From Echiichthys vipera (taxonomy: Eukaryota; Chordata; Actinopteri; Perciformes; Trachinidae): DNA of 64,000 nucleotides. Shown one piece after another: positions 59,449-64,000 of this stretch. Under the pieces are notes generated by a model. That model was not told the origin of the DNA. It saw only the letters and a list, made by a program, of their open reading frames with translations, and did no database searches. Numbering within the stretch: position 1 is the stretch's first letter; the number at the start of each line of letters is the position of its first letter. The stretch spans positions 17,229,387 to 17,293,386 of the forward strand of contig OY829651.1 of NCBI GenBank assembly GCA_963691815.1. Direction: 5' to 3'. The translations under genes were made by a program, and so were the position numbers.

Positions 59449-61011
59449 ATGGAGCCAATTGTTCTTCTTCTCGTAACATTAGCTGGAGTATCACATGGTA
59501 AAGTCCTCATTATTACAGAAACATTGTAATGATGCATAAATTAAGTCACATTAAACTGATTTCTTTTGAATATGCCTTTTTCTAGCTTTCTTTCCAGCTG
59601 CTGAGACTAGATGTAACGCCACACAGAACACATCTCTGTGCTCTGTTACACTCGGAGGATCTGTGTACATCCAAGTCATGATCAATGCCAGTGGCCACGT
59701 GCTGGTATGTAAGAAACAGACCCCCGCTGGATCCATCGGTGTGTTCTCTTTGAAGAAAGACAAGGTGACGATAAAGGAGCCTTTCAGAAACAGGACAGAG
59801 TTCTTCATCAACAACGGGACACTGAAGATCACAAATGTGGAGAGGAATGATTCAGGTCAATACACCACAGAGGTCTTTAATCCGAATGGGGTCCTCCTGA
59901 AAATCATTGATGTTAAACTGGACGTTAAAGGCAAGTTTTTAAACATTTCACCTAATCTGCCATCTTATTTACGCTTCAATATTTCTGTGGGTGACAAAGA
60001 TTAGGTGCGAAATGCAACACATTCACAGGAAGTGGTCAGTTCGAAGGCAACTTTCAGTATTTGTCATCTTGGATCTTGTTCTTATTTTTCCGTCAAATGA
60101 ATCAGGGCAATAAGTGTGAACCTTCCATAGTTCTCATTTATGTGTGTATTATTATTATTATGTGTGTGTAAGTATTTGTCGTGTATGTGATGCAAGATAG
60201 ATTACAGATAAATCACTTATCATTAATATTCAAAATGACAATAAAGTCAACACAAGTCTTTGCATGTGCAAAACTAAAGTAAGTGCAACATCACGTATGC
60301 ATGTGGACATCACTCTGATTGCTGCAGGGATTTGCATTTCAAACAGGAGCTCCTGTACTCCTGTAGATTTCAGATTTGAGGTGTTTTAGTCAGTTGATAG
60401 TCTATCTTCAAAGTGGTAGTTGATCAAGATTTAAGATTACCGTCGTTCATACTGTTCACAGGGCAAGTAAGCAGCAGAGCAAAACTACGACGAGCTTACA
60501 TAGGTAATGGACTAAAGCTGATACTGTAAGAGTAAAAATAATATGTTTGTTATGTAAACATACAGTGTAGCCTATTGCACATGATACGTGTTAAAAACTG
60601 ACAGAGTAAAGATAGAATGAAATTGAATTGCACATGTTTGAATACATTGAAATATATAATACAAATGATATAAACAGCGGGATGTGTACCGTTTTTGCTG
60701 CCACAGCCTCACACTACATAACAAGCTGCTCATGCAGTAATTAAAGTAGGTGTTTTGCATTTCATTCTCGTCATACTCTGCATCAATGTCCACATTTGAG
60801 GCAGTGCATTTTTGTTTTTATGAGTAACACAGAGGTTAACAAATATGAAACATTTATTGCTGTATTGGTTACGTAGAATAACCATTGTGGTGTCTTCTCC
60901 CCAGAAAACATTTGGCACATCTTGGTCCCAGTCTGCTCAGCAGTGGGCGCTCTACTGATACTGATGGTGTGTTGCTGTGTCTGCTGTAAAGTGAGGCGTC
61001 ATAAGAAGTGA
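59449..61011 (+). CDS. CD2/CD48-like single Ig-domain receptor
   Basis: Three coding exons, 59449-59497, 59586-59930 and 60905-61011, give 166 codons plus stop. Residues 1-16 are a signal peptide (MEPIVLLLVTLAGVSH). The second exon encodes one V-type Ig domain with a DSGQY F-strand motif. As in CD2-family N-terminal domains, the usual cysteine after that motif is missing (YTT). Six N-glycosylation sequons are visible (NAT, NTS, NAS, NRT, NGT, NDS). The third exon gives a transmembrane helix at about 136-158 and a short Cys-rich basic tail (CCCVCCKVRRHKK) without ITAM or ITIM. The exon 2 donor must be GC (AAAG|GCAAGT) to keep frame. Such proteins act in leukocyte adhesion; the exact fish orthologue is not assignable. 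Confidence 0.8.
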
Positions 61012-61145
61012 AGTAAGTTTAAACATCTGTTTGTAATCAATAAAAGATCAACAGATTTAGTTTCAGTCCAGAGTGTTGGTGGAAACTTCAAAGCCTTTTG
61101 TTCTGCTTTAACTCCTTTATTCTGTCTTTTGTGCGTCCTCAGGTA

Positions 61146-61161
61146 AATAAATGAGAATAAA
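61146..61161 (+). terminator. Polyadenylation signals for the Ig receptor
   Basis: Two AATAAA motifs lie within 20 bases in the 3' UTR. They probably sit in a separate 3' UTR exon, since TGAA|GTAAGT just after the stop codon and the CAG at about 61139-61141 form a plausible last intron. Confidence 0.45.
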
Positions 61162-61169
61162 CGCCTTCA

Positions 61170-62551
61170 GTATGAGTTTGGATGTTAATGAACTCACCGA
61201 TGGACACTGAGCTGAGAACGTTTAGCATGACCTGGGAACTGGAAATAGTTTTATTTGGTCAAAAAGGATTTTTAATAGAAACCCTTGACATGTGCTACTA
61301 GTGAAATGTTGTGTACATACTGTTAATCAGCTGTGTAACTACATTTCTGAGGTCGCTGATCATAATGGAATTGTGTGAATAGTTGTAATTTTGATCTGCT
61401 CTTTGTTCAACAATAATAAAAGATGACAGGTCATAATTGACGCTCTAATGTATAAAATGACAGTAACCTCTGAAAAATGTCTAAGAACATCACTTAAGTT
61501 AAGGTTCTTTTTCTTCTTCATGTTATTCAACATCAATGGTCCGCTTACAGGGCCCTTGATAAACTCTTGGAAATTGAAATTGGAAATTGAATATTTAGTT
61601 GTAGCCCTGAGATCACGAATCAATATTTGATTGACACTTAGAAACAATATAAATCAATAGCGTTTTAAAAATATATTGTGGCTGGACATTTTACACAATG
61701 GGAGGATGTTGCTGTGAATAAATGCTGTATTAAATGCTGTATATATGTAATTAAGTTGCATTATAATGAACAGCAATTGTATTGATATAGACAATTCTGA
61801 AAACATCAGACCATGATTTAGCTGTTAGGGATTTTTATTGAAAATCATATAAGATTGAAAAGACTAGCGGAGAGTAGGTGACTGAGGTAGATGATTTTTA
61901 AAGGGCTCTGGCTGGTGTTAGCTGACGCTCCGGTTTATAAATCATGTTGTGTTGTGATGACATCTGCAGACTGTGCCTGGTTTTTCACCCACATTATATT
62001 AGTAACAGTTGTTTAGTCACCTTTAAATGTACTGTTTATTAGCTTTCAAGTATAAATAAACCTATTTTTGTGTATATAGAAATAGAATAGCAGAGCTGAA
62101 AGGTAAGTCTAGGATTGTGGTCTCATTTCCCACACGTTAAAGACAGAAAGATGTCACACTGTGCACAAACCTCCATATGTTCATCCATCTAAAATGTGGA
62201 GGAAGACTGAATTCAACAGACAGGATTAATAAAATGAAAGAGAAGCTGTGTGTATAATGACAGCTGAGAACAACCACAGTATCTTTCTTTCTGGTATAGT
62301 ATCTTCATACAAGGAACTTCACATATAATGTTTAGACTTTTGTTTGAATGTTTCTAGTAACATATTAAGGCTTTTAACAGTAGTCATATTTTCAACATGA
62401 ATGAGGAACTGCCTTGATTCCTTTCCTATCTGAAGTTGACCATTAAGAGGAAGACACATGAGGCTGCGCAGTTCAGTTTGTGTTTGCTGTTGAAGAGAAG
62501 TTTGTCTGGACGCTGCAGGAGAAGTCAACAGCGGCTGAACACTGAGGAGAC
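61170..62551. other. Intergenic, with possible leader of second Ig gene
   Basis: AT-rich sequence; no exon supported until the lone signal exon at 62552. The 60 bases before it are GC-richer and may be its 5' UTR. Confidence 0.4.
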
Positions 62552-62600
62552 ATGGATGCTGTGATTGGCCTGTTGGTGATGATACTCGGAGTCTCTCATG
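62552..62600 (+). pseudogene. Lone signal exon of a second Ig-receptor gene
   Basis: Encodes MDAVIGLLVMILGVSH, close in pattern to the signal exon at 59449-59497 (MEPIVLLLVTLAGVSH). Both exons are exactly 49 bases with 16 codons plus one base. At the donor position this copy has CATG|TTGAGC where the first has CATG|GTAAAG, so the GT is missing. No Ig exon follows in the 1.4 kb to the right edge. It may be a relic, or an exon of a gene continuing beyond the window with a shifted donor (CAT|GTTGAG). Confidence 0.5.
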
Positions 62601-64000
62601 TTGAGCTGATCAAGGATTTTCAAAAAGATCAATTTGTGTTTGCGGCTCAAACACTGACCCACGCTGAAGCCAAATTCACAAGACTCATGACACATAAATT
62701 AATTAAAATATAATTGAATGTGTTTTTTTCAGCTTTTAGGTTTTGTGATGTTGAAACTAACTAAAAGCTTCCTCTAGTGTCGTTTCTTATTATGACAATG
62801 AATTCAACCTTCCAGACGATAAATTTGATTTGTCACTCATTTACTGTAAATAGGATTTTTCATCACAGCTACGCCATGTTACACCATACAATATATTTAG
62901 TAACTACTCCGTTAAAAGAGGGAAGTTTGTGAGAGTTTGAGAAATATTTTGCTGTCACATGTTCATGGCTAATTGCAAAAGCATACCCATACAATTTTCA
63001 GTTTTTCATAAATGAACGGGATAAAACAATATTTCTAGATTTCTTTCTTGATTTTCCTACTAAACAACTTACTTAACAATATTTTATTGTCATACAAAAT
63101 TATGTCATGACAGTTGCTTTTAAAGTTAAACAAAAATATTTATTTTTATCACATTGTATCAATTTCGTTGCAGCTGCACAATGCTTACTTGGAACAGGAA
63201 ACATGAGGGCTTTATGATTTTATGGCTTCACCTTTAACTACACTACGACTACTACTACATTCTACACGTCTTCTTCATCATTTGATTCATATTTCTGAAA
63301 AACACTGAATAAAATATAGTGAGCTCTCGAATTTATTTGGCGGAGAGTCCGGGAAAGTACAGTGAGCGCATTAAAATGGCTTCTTTTTTAACCACTAATA
63401 CTGCTAAAAGTAACACCAAACCTCTGCAGTAGCATGATAAGAGTCCTTACACATTAACCGAAGCACCAATGGGCTCCTTCCTTTTTAATCGACTTGAATA
63501 GACTTAACTGTGAGAGGAGCTGGTACCGGGACCAGTTGGCTGGGTTCGCTAACTACGTTGTTAGGGCTACGGTTAATGTATAAGGACTCATGAGCAGTAT
63601 AAGTGGTTGAAAAAGACGGTTTAATGCGTTCATCGTGCTGCCCCGAGCTAATCAGTGTTTGCAACATTCGACTGTTAGCGACTGTTAGTGACCCTCCGGG
63701 ATATGTCCGTTAATAGTTTATAGGCTTATTTGATGGGTGTATTTTCTCCAAAAGACCCTGAGATTATTTTACGTTGGAATTTCACTTTAAGTTCTAAAAT
63801 TGAGCCTTTTTACTGTAGTATAAGGGATACACCAGCCAGTATTAACCTGCTATGGATCAGTATTTGCATATATGCCTGAAGGTTTGTTATGATCTCTAGT
63901 TTTGCAGAAATGGAAAGACCAAAGTTGTGATATTTAGATTTTTTTTTTTTTAATTTCCAGGTGTGATAACTTACTGTGATGGCAGTCTGTGATAGAGAAT
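62601..64000. other. AT-rich right end of window
   Basis: No supported exon. Scattered T and A runs occur. A minus-strand open frame at 63485-63667 has no recognisable protein character. Confidence 0.4.

Overview
The window is genomic DNA from a ray-finned (teleost) fish. The genes are split by many short GT-AG introns. Their proteins match vertebrate families closely. Long (CA)n, (TTC)n and (CACG)n microsatellites, a tRNA-type SINE, Tc1-like and hAT-like remnants and a decayed LINE fill introns and spacers. I see no bacterial, viral or CRISPR-like content. Exon coordinates were worked out by hand from splice sites and reading frame and checked for phase continuity; they have not been aligned to any database.

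Layout. 104-825 (-): 5' part of an unrecognised signal-peptide protein that runs off the left edge. 2829-14056 (-): rnf20, the histone H2B E3 ubiquitin ligase, 21 coding exons, about 1022 aa. 14.4-19.6 kb: repeat-rich spacer. 19659-22491 (+): aldob-type fructose-bisphosphate aldolase with TATA box and non-coding first exon, 364 aa. 22.5-24.2 kb: spacer with a SINE. 24.2-32.6 kb: a tandem duplication carrying two MS4A-like four-transmembrane genes (-). The second copy contains a LINE fragment and a Tc1-type MITE in its introns. 34117-38487 (-): tmco6, 12 exons, 501 aa. 39658-45249 (-): tcof1 (treacle-like), 7 coding exons, about 598 aa. 45.3-53.6 kb: spacer with two weak orphan exon candidates. 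53584-56465 (+): arsi, arylsulfatase I, 2 coding exons, 570 aa. 58686-58817 (+): a possible 43-codon gene. 59449-61011 (+): a small CD2/CD48-like Ig-domain receptor. 62552-62600 (+): a lone signal exon resembling that receptor's first exon.

The genes are not an operon or pathway; neighbourhood reflects inherited synteny. RNF20 and ALDOB are neighbours in humans (9q31), and TCOF1-ARSI (5q32) and TMCO6 (5q31) lie in another block. The window therefore joins two blocks that are separate in humans. The best leads are the MS4A pair, where change is concentrated in one extracellular loop; an inverted copy of an rnf20 splice-acceptor region lying 3' of the same gene; two GC-AG introns; and the lone Ig-receptor signal exon. 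I did not find evidence for a wholly new biological system.
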